64,000 nucleotides of DNA from an uncultured bacterium (GTDB lineage: Bacteria > Bacillota_I > Bacilli_A > Erysipelotrichales > Erysipelotrichaceae). Of the stretch, positions 42,722 through 51,538 are shown in pieces. Each line of letters begins with the position of its first letter. Within the stretch, counting starts at the first letter, position 1. The translations under genes and the position numbers were made by a program. Location: assembly GCA_903847945.1 (NCBI GenBank), contig CAINEY010000044.1:58328-122327 (forward strand). The letters run 5' to 3'. The notes under the pieces were generated by a model, which worked only from the letters and a program-made list of their open reading frames with translations, was not told the origin of the DNA and did no database searches.

Positions 42722-44160
42722 AAATCAAAGTCGATCACGTCACCAATTCTTCCAGCGAAGTCTTCGCCGTGGTCGTTCAGGATTCCTTAGTCGTCGGAAC
42801 CCTGGTGGCCGGGATGACCGCCCTCTTCAATGCCCATCGCCTGCAGTTCTCCCACAGTGATTTGACCTTCTCGCAGATGGAAGATATGAATCAGGCTTCT
42901 GCCGAATACGCCAAACTGCTGTCCCAAGCGATGATCGACGAGGCCAAACAACAACAAACCTCGATCAATGCGGCTTTTGACCAGGCCATTCCGATGATCG
43001 AGGAAACGCAACGTCGACTCAGCGAAGAGCGTCGAGTTGTTGAGCAATTGATGGAAAAGCTAAAGTCAGCTACTCCATCCTCCTCGACCTCGGATCAGCA
43101 GCTTCTGTTTCAACAGGCTACCGACTATGACACTTATCTGACGAGTCAACTCAAGCAATCTTCCGCACTCAAGGATGTGATCCTTGAAAAACAATCGGCT
43201 GTTCAAAATGCCTTGACAGCACCCGAAAACGCCATTGATGCGTCTAAGCGTGCATGGTTAGATCTTCAACATGAGAAGAAACTGCTTCAATCCGTGGCGG
43301 ATGGTCATGGGCCTCTTGGGTATGACAGCACCCCAACCCTCGAACGGATCCAAGAACTCAATGCCAAAGACGATGAACTCTTTAAACTCATCGCGAAGAG
43401 TGATACTTTGACGTTGTGGGCCAATCGTCCTTTCCCCGCCAAGACCATCTCCGAACAAGCCAAAACCCTACAGGCTCAGCTGGTCAGCCGCAAAGAAACT
43501 TACGCTAAGGCAATCAAAGCTAAAGGACTCAGCGCAGCCCAAAAAGCGGATCTGAAGGCTCACTATGAAGCCGATGTCGCCCAATTGCAGATCGAACTGA
43601 AACAACAGAACCGTTATGATCTGGCCACTCATACCGTTGACAGCGTGACTTACGGTGCCGATACGCTGGTGGATCTCATGAGTGTCGTGGAAGTTCCCTT
43701 TGGTGGACTATTCAAAACCGCGTATCTGGCGGCCAAGGCTATGGCCACTCAATCCAAAGGTGGGCTTCAGGATCGTCGGCACGCCGGTCAGTACTTGGCC
43801 AAAGGATTGATCGCAGCGGCCGGTGAAGTGGTCAAAGGAACGATCGGGGTGGGCCAACCACAACTGATCCAAGCCACGACCGTGCTCACCAGCGGACTGC
43901 AGGGGGGGCTCGAAGCCTCGATCCAAGGCCAATCCGTGGGCGATGCGTTGGGCAAAGCCCTGACCAAGAGCCTGATCGATACCTCAGTCACCAATCAGTT
44001 GACTCAGCTGTCGACTTCCTTACCCGAACCCAAAGACAAATACCTGAAGGATGAAACCTATGGGATCAAGGATCTGGTTTCGGATAATCCGATGACGCAA
44101 TCGGCCTTTTCCATCCTCTTTGACGGAGCTGATGTCGAAACGGTTAAAGCCGGACTCTAA
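42718..44160 (+). CDS. protein with N-terminal V-T-N-S-S-S motif, candidate radical SAM substrate
   Basis: 480 residues. It starts MKIKVDHVTNSSSEVF, closely like the 'FVSNSSSSSF' N-termini that I recall from many bacterial and phage proteins of unknown role. Residues ~20-45 are hydrophobic. About 60-310 is Gln/Lys/Glu-rich helix with coiled-coil character (EETQRRLSEERRVVEQLMEKL). Residues ~320-450 are Ala/Gly-rich amphipathic helix (LAAKAMATQSKGG, LAKGLIAAAGEVVKG), as in pore-forming or tape-measure-type proteins. No enzyme motif or signal peptide is seen. Start and stop are fixed by the ATGA overlap with the radical SAM gene. Confidence 0.75.
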   Translation: MKIKVDHVTNSSSEVFAVVVQDSLVVGTLVAGMTALFNAHRLQFSHSDLTFSQMEDMNQASAEYAKLLSQAMIDEAKQQQTSINAAFDQAIPMIEETQRRLSEERRVVEQLMEKLKSATPSSSTSDQQLLFQQATDYDTYLTSQLKQSSALKDVILEKQSAVQNALTAPENAIDASKRAWLDLQHEKKLLQSVADGHGPLGYDSTPTLERIQELNAKDDELFKLIAKSDTLTLWANRPFPAKTISEQAKTLQAQLVSRKETYAKAIKAKGLSAAQKADLKAHYEADVAQLQIELKQQNRYDLATHTVDSVTYGADTLVDLMSVVEVPFGGLFKTAYLAAKAMATQSKGGLQDRRHAGQYLAKGLIAAAGEVVKGTIGVGQPQLIQATTVLTSGLQGGLEASIQGQSVGDALGKALTKSLIDTSVTNQLTQLSTSLPEPKDKYLKDETYGIKDLVSDNPMTQSAFSILFDGADVETVKAGL

Positions 44161-44365
44161 ACTCAGTGAACTTGTTCCCGAAAGCATCGACTCTGCTGGT
44201 CATCACTCGCTTATTCAATCAAAAGGTACAGTTCTTGTCGAGTCACTGAATCAACTGATAGAATATAGCCAAGAGATGTTGTCGATCAGCGTGTTGTTAA
44301 TACAGTTTGATGAACATCCTGGTTGTTCACACTTATGTTCTCTACCTCGACCTCAAAGGAGCCTT

Positions 44366-45106
44366 ATGCCAAAAAACCTCTACACCAAGCCGTTGATCGT
44401 CGCCGTTGTTTTGTTTATCTTAGGCATGTCGATGTTAGTCGGCAGCCTCTGGCTGGAAGTTGAAACCGGAGATACCGGATACTTCGGCATCGCCACGATC
44501 GGTTTCATGATCGGGCTGTCCGGAATCATCACCTGGATCGTCTACGGAAAAGTGAATCGCCAATTCCGCAAGACCTTGGCGATGCCGCTGTTGGAGTATG
44601 AACTCAGTGCGCAAGCCACCAAGGATGTCATCGAGAAGAACGTCAAGGAACTGTGGTCCACCAACACCGCCAGTTTGGCTCTTATCGTGTTCTTCTGTGT
44701 CTTGTTTGGGATTTTCGGGTTTGTGTTTGCGGAAGACTGGGGCTTGTTTGCGATGATCTGTCTGGGTCTGGCGATTTTCATGACCCTCGCGTTCTGGATC
44801 ATTACGACGGCTCGGGTCAATAAACTGCGCCATGGTTCCCATCGGGTGATCCTCTCTGAAAGAGGCGTCTATGTCTTGGGTCAGTATCACAGCTGGGGAT
44901 TAAAAGGCAGTTGGATCAGTGACCTGCATTACACACCAGCCGATCAATTCGGGGATGGGGAGTTACGCATCACTTACTCCGTGGTGACTACCGCTGGACC
45001 CAAAGATGAAACCGTGATCATTCTGGTTCCCATGGAACAGGATCCTAAGATTCCGGAAATTGTGGAAGCCTTAAAGCCCTACCAACGCCTCTTACGAAAA
45101 AAATGA
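44366..45106 (+). CDS. unknown membrane protein downstream of the radical SAM locus
   Basis: 246 residues with four helices in two pairs (~8-32, 38-60, 100-120, 125-148) and a C-terminal soluble domain (~150-246) starting RHGSHRVILSERGVYVLG. The end domain resembles YcxB-like/PH-like membrane-protein tails, but I do not assign a family. The frame is open back to 44120, but AAAGGAG lies 4 bases before the ATG at 44366. The 205-base gap upstream suggests it may have its own promoter. Confidence 0.75.
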   Translation: MPKNLYTKPLIVAVVLFILGMSMLVGSLWLEVETGDTGYFGIATIGFMIGLSGIITWIVYGKVNRQFRKTLAMPLLEYELSAQATKDVIEKNVKELWSTNTASLALIVFFCVLFGIFGFVFAEDWGLFAMICLGLAIFMTLAFWIITTARVNKLRHGSHRVILSERGVYVLGQYHSWGLKGSWISDLHYTPADQFGDGELRITYSVVTTAGPKDETVIILVPMEQDPKIPEIVEALKPYQRLLRKK

Positions 45107-45124
45107 CGCCATGCGTCATTTTTT
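45097..45124. terminator. bidirectional terminator
   Basis: AATGACGC / GCGTCATT with a CAT loop, A5 and T6 flanks; includes the stop codons of both convergent genes. Confidence 0.92.
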
Positions 45125-46366
45125 AATGAGTTTCAGATCTTTTCGAAGGATGTGAGCCGTCAAGGTGAGAAAGGTGGCGACAACCCCTGCCGTGTATCCG
45201 TTATTGTAGAGATTGAGTCCCCCGTGCACATCGCCCAAGACAGGCGCCAAAAGCAGATGTAATGCACCGCCGACGATTCCCCATCCGATCCCAAAATGCA
45301 AGGTGATGGGCGCTAAACAACTGGTGAAGAGGATCACCGACATGACACCGCTGGAATCTAAAGATTTTCCCAAGACGATGGCCATAAGTGCAGAACCGGC
45401 AATAGGAGCCCAACTGTTCATCGGATGCTTCCCAAAGGCTCCGAAGCCGATCATCGAGAAGACCGCAGCCAGGATCGGTCCGTTGATGACGCCTCCAAAC
45501 ATCAGCGTCAACCCCATCCCCAGTGCGCCTAAGAGGGCCATGTTGAAGATCACGACGCCTTGAGGGTTTTCCATCCAGAAGTCTGCCGGAGATTTACCTC
45601 CGTGTTGAAAGAGTTGTTTGACGGCAGACCAGGTGATATCCCGATTCAAAAGCGCAATCAACGCAAAACCTCCGATGACGATCCACGCACTGAGATCTAA
45701 GGCCAAATGCGACGAATCGTTGAGAATCACCACTCGACTCGATCCCATCCCAAAGGTCGTTAAGATCACTTGAACAACCATTCCAATGATTCCCGTCGTA
45801 AATCCGACGTTGTAGAGATTGAATCCGTTATGCCACGGGTAAACCAGTTTGGTCATGGGAACCAAATAGAACCCGCAAAGGATTCCACTGATGATGGCCA
45901 AGCCAAACCGCCATAGACCCAAATCCGTAAACCCCAACAGGTGATTAACGACAGGTCCTAAACTGGTCCCCATCATGACCACGACGATGATGTTGGTAAA
46001 CTCCAACTCTGAGAAGCGATCATAGATCCAAGCACCAAGATAAAGCGGGATTGCATTGATCAGCGTAATACCAATAAAACTGAAACCCAGAACTGTGAAG
46101 AGTGTCGCGTATACAAACCCGCTCATTTCGACCTTGGTTATTTTTAGAAGTAACACATTGAATGCGAAGAGAATCGACGCATTCCAGAGTGCTGCATCCA
46201 CCCCGTAAAGTTTCGAAAAGTCATGCGTCAGTTGCGCTGGAGCGAACCATAGCTGACCCAAACGCGCCCAAAGATCCGGCTGAAGGCTAAACGCAGCCAA
46301 AAGTCCCAAAACCAGTGGGATCCAGATCAGATTCATCGGTGAGGACGTAAACGAACGCTTGAACAC
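45116..46366 (-). CDS. DUF1576 membrane protein with internal duplication
   Basis: 416 residues with about ten helices. I recognise the family (PF07613-type, 'protein of unknown function') by two related motifs, HNGFNLYNVGFTTG (~175-190) and HGGLNLYNNGYTAG (~375-390). They show that the protein is an internal duplication of about 200 residues. The polar His and Asn in each copy may form a binding site in the membrane. The start is a GTG at 46366. TTGAGT-17-TAAACT ends six bases before it and no ribosome site is seen, so it may be leaderless. Confidence 0.85.
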   Translation of the reverse strand: MFKRSFTSSPMNLIWIPLVLGLLAAFSLQPDLWARLGQLWFAPAQLTHDFSKLYGVDAALWNASILFAFNVLLLKITKVEMSGFVYATLFTVLGFSFIGITLINAIPLYLGAWIYDRFSELEFTNIIVVVMMGTSLGPVVNHLLGFTDLGLWRFGLAIISGILCGFYLVPMTKLVYPWHNGFNLYNVGFTTGIIGMVVQVILTTFGMGSSRVVILNDSSHLALDLSAWIVIGGFALIALLNRDITWSAVKQLFQHGGKSPADFWMENPQGVVIFNMALLGALGMGLTLMFGGVINGPILAAVFSMIGFGAFGKHPMNSWAPIAGSALMAIVLGKSLDSSGVMSVILFTSCLAPITLHFGIGWGIVGGALHLLLAPVLGDVHGGLNLYNNGYTAGVVATFLTLTAHILRKDLKLIKK

Positions 46367-46372
46367 GTTGGT

Positions 46373-46401
46373 AGTTTATCACACTGCCACAATAGACTCA
46401 A
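46373..46401 (-). promoter_or_regulatory. candidate promoter of the DUF1576 gene
   Basis: Minus strand TTGAGT (46401-46396), 17 bases, TAAACT (46378-46373), six bases before the GTG start. Confidence 0.45.
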
Positions 46402-46471
46402 TCCCGGCATAAACTTCACGCTAAACAACCTCTCCATTTTTTGTTTGTATACCAAGGGTTACCTGTCTCGG

Positions 46472-46480
46472 TGGTATAAT
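46472..46480 (+). promoter_or_regulatory. extended -10 promoter of the type IV pilus operon
   Basis: TGG-TATAAT, 18 bases before the ATG at 46499; weak -35. Confidence 0.65.
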
Positions 46481-46498
46481 GCGGTTAAGGAGATCATG

Positions 46499-46978
46499 AT
46501 GAAAAAAAGGGCCGGGATGACCTATCTTGAAGTAATGATCGCGTTATTTCTGTTCACTTTGATGATCAGTGCTGTTTTTGGGGTTTTTTTGGCCGCTCGA
46601 CGCATGGATCTTTCGTCCCGTTATTTTACCGAAGCCCGTCAAAAAGCACAGACCCGTCTGGAGTGGCTTTATCAGCAAAGCCAATCTTTAAGTTACTCCG
46701 ACACCTTGTATCAACTCATCCAAACTCAGCAGTATACCTGCACCGGATTCAGCTGGTCGACTGATCCCTTGACCTTGGAAATCACTTACAATCCCCCCTC
46801 TTACATCGTGTCCTGTTCGGTCGATGATGCGGGGTATACCCTCAACCTGACCTTTACCAAAAACACGGTCATCCTGTCCAAAGACGTCGTCGACATCCTG
46901 GTTAATGTGACTCATGTCCAGGAAGGCGACACCATCACCCGCTATGAAACGGTCTATACCGCATCCTTCTTACCGTAA
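46499..46978 (+). CDS. type IV prepilin-like protein (minor pilin), first gene of pilus operon
   Basis: About 159 residues. The class III signal is KKRAG followed by MTYLEVMIALFLFTLMI: cleavage after Gly by prepilin peptidase, Glu at +5, then the hydrophobic helix. The rest is a small beta-rich globular head with a Cys pair (YTCTGF, YIVSC). ATG 46499 lies 6 bases after AAGGAG; ATG 46496 is possible. It probably acts as a minor or initiator pilin. Its 3' end overlaps the next gene by 35 bases. Confidence 0.88.
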   Translation: MKKRAGMTYLEVMIALFLFTLMISAVFGVFLAARRMDLSSRYFTEARQKAQTRLEWLYQQSQSLSYSDTLYQLIQTQQYTCTGFSWSTDPLTLEITYNPPSYIVSCSVDDAGYTLNLTFTKNTVILSKDVVDILVNVTHVQEGDTITRYETVYTASFLP

Positions 46979-47408
46979 CCGACAGGGTTTCACCCTCTTG
47001 GAACTCATCGTGGCACTCACGATTTTTACGATGATCGGAACGGCTTTGGTGGGTATCTTTGTCAGTGGCGTTCAGTTCTACAGCCAGGAACAATCCCAGT
47101 TGGATAACCAACAAAACCTGACCACCTTGAGTGTCTTTATCGAGAATGATCTGCGTCAAAGCACCGCCATGTCACTTTCCGAAGGTTGTTTGAATTTGAC
47201 GACTGTCAACGGTACCGTGGTGTATTGCCACAGTAGCACTGATAAAACCCTCTCCCGCAACAGTCAGGTGATCGCTTCCGGAATCGCCTCGATTACTTTT
47301 ACCATCAACCTGAACCGGTTAACGTTGAATCTGGTGACCATTGCCGATCAGCGTGGCATCACCAACACTCTGACTCAAGATTACATCCTTCGGGAAGGCA
47401 GCTACTGA
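46944..47408 (+). CDS. type IV prepilin-like protein (PilW/GspJ-like)
   Basis: About 154 residues. After a basic leader (MKRSIPHPSYRNRQG) comes the classic FTLLELIVALTIFTMIG helix with Glu at +5. The head domain has a Cys pair (SEGCLNL, VVYCHS) that may form a disulfide. The start overlaps the end of the previous gene by 35 bases; ATG 46914 is in frame but less likely because a much longer leader is unusual. No clear ribosome site is seen, so coupling to the upstream gene is likely. Confidence 0.85.
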   Translation: MKRSIPHPSYRNRQGFTLLELIVALTIFTMIGTALVGIFVSGVQFYSQEQSQLDNQQNLTTLSVFIENDLRQSTAMSLSEGCLNLTTVNGTVVYCHSSTDKTLSRNSQVIASGIASITFTINLNRLTLNLVTIADQRGITNTLTQDYILREGSY

Positions 47409-48892
47409 TGAAACCGATCAAGCCCAAGGCCGGTATGGCTATCTTGACTGTCATGCTGACCTTTACCGTGCTGTTTATTTTACTCTTGGCTATGGTCGTC
47501 GTAGCCATGTCCAATCAGAATACGACCCTCAGGACTTCGAACTACACCAAGGCGTATTACGTGGCGGAGTCGGCGTTAACGACTCGGGTTGCTGAGATCC
47601 GGGATCTCTTCGATACATTGGTCGATGATAATCCCGATCCTTCCACATTGTTTGCCGTCTTGGAAGCTGAAGTGGCTTTATTGCCCGAAACGATGACCTA
47701 TGAAGCCACAGCGGATGAGGACAGTGTGCTGTTAACCATGACCGAGTCCGAAGGTTCACTCGATTATCCGGATTATCTGTTCTATACCATTACCGCAACA
47801 TCTAACGTCAACGGTGAATCTCGGACCTTGTCCAAATCGTTGGGTTTCAGTTATTCGATGGGAGGCCCCGGTTTCATTATCGGAAAAGCCGTACTGACTC
47901 AACGCAGCATGATCATCGGGGATCAAAAATCCCAGGTTATCGGTCCCATTGCCTCTAACTTGTTGGATGGTACGACCATTGACCTCAAGTCAACCCAGCT
48001 CAATATTCCCATGGCTTATGTTCCTACCGGACGAACCTCGTCGGTCATAAATCCGACTCGAATCGGAAATCGAATCACTGAAGTCAGCACGCCCTTTGTC
48101 TTCCCCACCATCAATTACCCGGTGATTCCCACAAGCACTCCCTTGACCCTGACCATTCCTGCCTTTGTCGACAGTAAAGCCACCATCAATGTGTTTACCT
48201 ATTCCTATCTTGAGAATCTGACCGTCGCTGACGGACAGACACTGATCGTCAATCTGGGGACCCGAGGAACGCCGAGCACCAAGAAGATTCTTAAGGTCAA
48301 AAACATCAACGTATCCGGAGGAATCCGCGTGATCGGTACCGGTCGATTGTTGTTGGTCTTTGACTACAGTCAGGGAATTCTCAACTTCGGTCCGAAATTC
48401 AACGTGTGCGGAAACGTCGTCGGCAGTTGTAAGACCACCGAGCCCGATTACACCAAGTTCTTGATGTACCTTAAGACACCGACGATAACCTTTGGGGCTG
48501 TCGATACGTATCCTAAGTTGACCTTTTCAAACTTGCAGCTCTTTTACGGCAGCTTGTTGACCCAATACGTCAACATTGAGGTTAAAAGCGACAACTTTAA
48601 AGGACACATCGTCACAGCGGGAAACACGGTCAACTTCTCCGCCAACTCGATCATCTACAAAACCTTGTTTTATGCCCCCTTCGCTACCATCACCATTGAT
48701 TCCAATGCCGTACTCAGCGGTTCCTTGGTGGCCAATCATTTCTCGATCAACAATCCGCAAACCATCGTCACCTATGTCGAAGTGGATAAAGAATCCTTCC
48801 CCTTCTCGATCGATTTCCCGGTCACTGAACTTTCGGGCTATGTCCCCGGCTCTTCCGGTGTCATTGAAGGCCCCCTCTTGGAGAACCCCTAA
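47408..48892 (+). CDS. PilX-like pilus assembly protein
   Basis: 494 residues. The N-terminus MKPIKPKAGMAILTVMLTFTVLFILLLAMVV is a prepilin-like leader and helix in which Glu at +5 is replaced, as in PilX/GspK-type pseudopilins. It is followed by TKAYYVAESALTTRVAEI, the hallmark of PilX N-terminal domains. The large C-terminal part (~150-490) is Thr/Ser/Asn-rich beta structure and may be an adhesive or surface-exposed tip domain. The gene shares one base with the previous stop and one with the next start. Confidence 0.83.
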   Translation: MKPIKPKAGMAILTVMLTFTVLFILLLAMVVVAMSNQNTTLRTSNYTKAYYVAESALTTRVAEIRDLFDTLVDDNPDPSTLFAVLEAEVALLPETMTYEATADEDSVLLTMTESEGSLDYPDYLFYTITATSNVNGESRTLSKSLGFSYSMGGPGFIIGKAVLTQRSMIIGDQKSQVIGPIASNLLDGTTIDLKSTQLNIPMAYVPTGRTSSVINPTRIGNRITEVSTPFVFPTINYPVIPTSTPLTLTIPAFVDSKATINVFTYSYLENLTVADGQTLIVNLGTRGTPSTKKILKVKNINVSGGIRVIGTGRLLLVFDYSQGILNFGPKFNVCGNVVGSCKTTEPDYTKFLMYLKTPTITFGAVDTYPKLTFSNLQLFYGSLLTQYVNIEVKSDNFKGHIVTAGNTVNFSANSIIYKTLFYAPFATITIDSNAVLSGSLVANHFSINNPQTIVTYVEVDKESFPFSIDFPVTELSGYVPGSSGVIEGPLLENP

Positions 48893-50076
48893 TGAAATTC
48901 TTTAAAGTCGATTTGGTTGATGAACGCGGCCGTCATACGGTCGAGAACTTGGCTGCCGAGCACGCCGAGGATTTATATTCCGTCGTCAAGGACCGGGGTT
49001 TGTATTTGGCCGGGGTGACGGAAGTGACCCGTTTGGGGGGAAACCGCATTCCTACCATTGATTTGATCATCTTTTGTCGACAACTTTCGACCATGATCGA
49101 AGCTGGGGTCTCGATCCTCAAAGCCATTACGATCATCGAAAACAGTACCCGTAACCTCAAAGTCAAGAAGCTCTATGGAAACCTGACTCAAGAAATCCAA
49201 CGCGGTCATGCCTTATCCGTCGCCATGCGCAAACAAGGCACCGCCTTTCCGGAGATTCTGATCAACATGGTGGCAGCCGGTGAAGCCGGCGGTACCCTGG
49301 AGAAATCACTGGGACTGATGTCCGTGCATTTCGACAAAGAACAACACCTCAAAAACAAAGTCCGCAGCGCTTCGACTTACCCCATTATTCTGGCAGTAGT
49401 TTCGGTCGCCGTGGTGATCCTGTTGGTGACCTTCGTGCTTCCCAACATCACCGGGATGTTCGATCCGGCCAAGCTGCCTCCCCTAACTAAATTCGTCATG
49501 GGATTCAGCCATATCTTGACCTCTTACGGCCACTTCATCGCCATGGGAATCGGTGGCCTGGTGGGCTTACTCATCTATCTCTTGCGTATTCCGGCATTTA
49601 AGTTGAAATGGGATTTTATGAAGTTGCGCTTACCCATCTTGGGGAAACTTAACAAGGTCATCTACTCGGCACGGGCTGCCCGTTCCTTTGCCTCCCTCTA
49701 CCTCAGCGGCATTCAAACACTGCCGATGCTGGAAATGAGTGCCCGCATCCTCAACAACACCTACATCGAAGAGCAATTCCAGGAAGTGATTCTGCGGGTC
49801 TCCCAAGGGGAGATCATCTCCACGGCCATGGCCGATACCGGGATCTTCGATCCTATGCTCAGTTCGATGATCAACGTCGGCGAAGAAACCGGGTCCTTGG
49901 GCGATATCCTGGTCAAGACCGCGGATTACTTCGACGGTGAAGCAGATACAGCCCTTCAGAAGATGGTCTCCATGGTCGAACCCCTCATGCTGATTCTGAT
50001 GGGAGGAGCCATCGGCGTCATCGTAGTTGCCGTCATCCAACCGATTTTCCAGATGTACGAAGCCGTCGGCGGCTAA
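48892..50076 (+). CDS. pilC: type IV pilus inner membrane platform protein (PilC/GspF)
   Basis: 394 residues with two T2SSF domains. Visible segments are FCRQLSTMIEAGVSILKAITIIENS, FPEILINMVAAGEAGGTLEKSLGLMSVHFDKEQ and, in the second copy, FDPMLSSMINVGEETGSLGDILVKTADYFDGE. Three membrane helices (~165-190, 215-235, 365-390). It links the ATPase to pilin insertion. The ATG overlaps the stop of the previous gene by one base (TAATG). Confidence 0.95.
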   Translation: MKFFKVDLVDERGRHTVENLAAEHAEDLYSVVKDRGLYLAGVTEVTRLGGNRIPTIDLIIFCRQLSTMIEAGVSILKAITIIENSTRNLKVKKLYGNLTQEIQRGHALSVAMRKQGTAFPEILINMVAAGEAGGTLEKSLGLMSVHFDKEQHLKNKVRSASTYPIILAVVSVAVVILLVTFVLPNITGMFDPAKLPPLTKFVMGFSHILTSYGHFIAMGIGGLVGLLIYLLRIPAFKLKWDFMKLRLPILGKLNKVIYSARAARSFASLYLSGIQTLPMLEMSARILNNTYIEEQFQEVILRVSQGEIISTAMADTGIFDPMLSSMINVGEETGSLGDILVKTADYFDGEADTALQKMVSMVEPLMLILMGGAIGVIVVAVIQPIFQMYEAVGG

Positions 50077-50086
50077 GGAGAACCCC

Positions 50087-51538
50087 ATGCTCATCCTAGA
50101 ACTTCGAGATACGACCCTGCAGCTGATCTTGGCCGATCACCGGCTCGGTAAATACCGCATCAAGAAAGCCATGACCCTTGATTTAGGCGAGAGCCTGAAA
50201 GGGTATGGTTCCGTGGCCGAGAATCTGACGCACCTTTCAAAGACCATCAAATACTTCACGCAAGAACGAAACACCGTGCTCTGTCTAAACACGTCCACCG
50301 TGATCTACCGCGACATGATCGCCCCGAAAGCCTCTTCCAAGTACCTCAACACCTTGATCCGGCATGAGTTGACCTACGCGTTGAACCTGTCCCCGGATTA
50401 TCTGTTGGATTACACGATTCTAGGCGAAGCTGAAAAGAACGGCAAGAAACAACACAAGCTCCTGGTCACGACGTTACCGGCTCAAGCCTTACAGGATGTC
50501 GTGGAAACCCTAAGTAAACTCGATCTCAACGTGACCGCCATCGATACCGGCCTCAATGCGGTCATCAAGTACGGGGACTTGGCGAAACTGACCCCAGCCG
50601 ACAAGACGGTCCTATTAGCGGATGTCTCAAGCACAGCCGTTCGGCAATACCTCTTCGAACAAGGCCGTTATGCCTTCAACCGCAGCACTAAGCTCAATGC
50701 GACAACTGCTTTCGCCGAAACGATCTTGGAAACCCTGGATCCTATCGAAAAGATGGTCCAGTTTGCAGCCAATGCTTCATCCCATCCGGTGGATGAGATC
50801 ACCCTCTTTGGATCTTCTGCTGATCTGGAGCACATCAGCCACGAGTTGACTGCGCATTTGGAGATTCCGACCCAGGTGATCAACTCACTTTCAGCCGTAT
50901 CCTTTAAAACTCAAGCATTCGATCCGGATCTGATCGCAGGAATTGGAACCCTGGTGTCTGCCAAATCCAAACGCAAGAAAGACATCAATCTGCTGATTCC
51001 CTATAACCTCTACTTTAATCAACAACGCGCCTTGGTCGATTTGAACCGGATGCACAAACTTCTATCATTCGGTTTACTCTACCTGAGTGCTTTTGCCTTC
51101 CTCTTCATGAACATCCGAGCGAATCTTTTGGTTGCTCAGATCGATGCAGCCAAAGCATACCTCAACCAAGAAGAGATTAAATCCACCCTGGGTGAAATCG
51201 AATCGATGCGTACCGACATCGGACTGATCCAACAGATCAAAGCCGAGATCGACAGCATTCAGACCGTTCTCGACCGTATTCCTCGACTCAACGGCTTACA
51301 GATCACAACGATATTGGATCTTAAGCCTGCAGGTTTGCGATTAGTTGGCATCGGCTACAGTAATGCCCTGCTCTCCCTATCGTTTGAAACCAATAACCCA
51401 GCCCTGATTTACCCTTATGTGCTGGAACTGGAAGCCCTCGAAGGCTTCGATGAGGTGAGCTATCAAAGCTACACCTGCACGGATGACGGATGTTTGGTCA
51501 CGATTGATGTGACCCTACAAGGAGGGATCGCCCAATGA
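50087..51538 (+). CDS. PilM-PilN fusion protein
   Basis: 483 residues. Residues ~1-300 have the actin-like PilM pattern (MLILELRDTTLQLI..., KLLVTTLPAQALQDVVETL, VTAIDTGLNAVIK). Residues ~310-483 have the PilN pattern: NLLIPYNLYFNQQRALVDLNR motif before a helix (~345-365), a coiled coil, then a small alpha/beta domain. In most bacteria these are separate proteins; a fused, GspL-like form is seen here. AAGGAG lies 6 bases before the ATG at 50087. It should form the cytoplasmic-to-membrane alignment complex with PilO. Confidence 0.85.
   Translation: MLILELRDTTLQLILADHRLGKYRIKKAMTLDLGESLKGYGSVAENLTHLSKTIKYFTQERNTVLCLNTSTVIYRDMIAPKASSKYLNTLIRHELTYALNLSPDYLLDYTILGEAEKNGKKQHKLLVTTLPAQALQDVVETLSKLDLNVTAIDTGLNAVIKYGDLAKLTPADKTVLLADVSSTAVRQYLFEQGRYAFNRSTKLNATTAFAETILETLDPIEKMVQFAANASSHPVDEITLFGSSADLEHISHELTAHLEIPTQVINSLSAVSFKTQAFDPDLIAGIGTLVSAKSKRKKDINLLIPYNLYFNQQRALVDLNRMHKLLSFGLLYLSAFAFLFMNIRANLLVAQIDAAKAYLNQEEIKSTLGEIESMRTDIGLIQQIKAEIDSIQTVLDRIPRLNGLQITTILDLKPAGLRLVGIGYSNALLSLSFETNNPALIYPYVLELEALEGFDEVSYQSYTCTDDGCLVTIDVTLQGGIAQ

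Noticed and set aside
44120..44365. Upstream extension of the 44366 membrane-protein frame, overlapping the NSSS gene
   Set aside because: The extension lacks a ribosome site and is low-quality coding sequence, while AAAGGAG sits correctly before the ATG at 44366.
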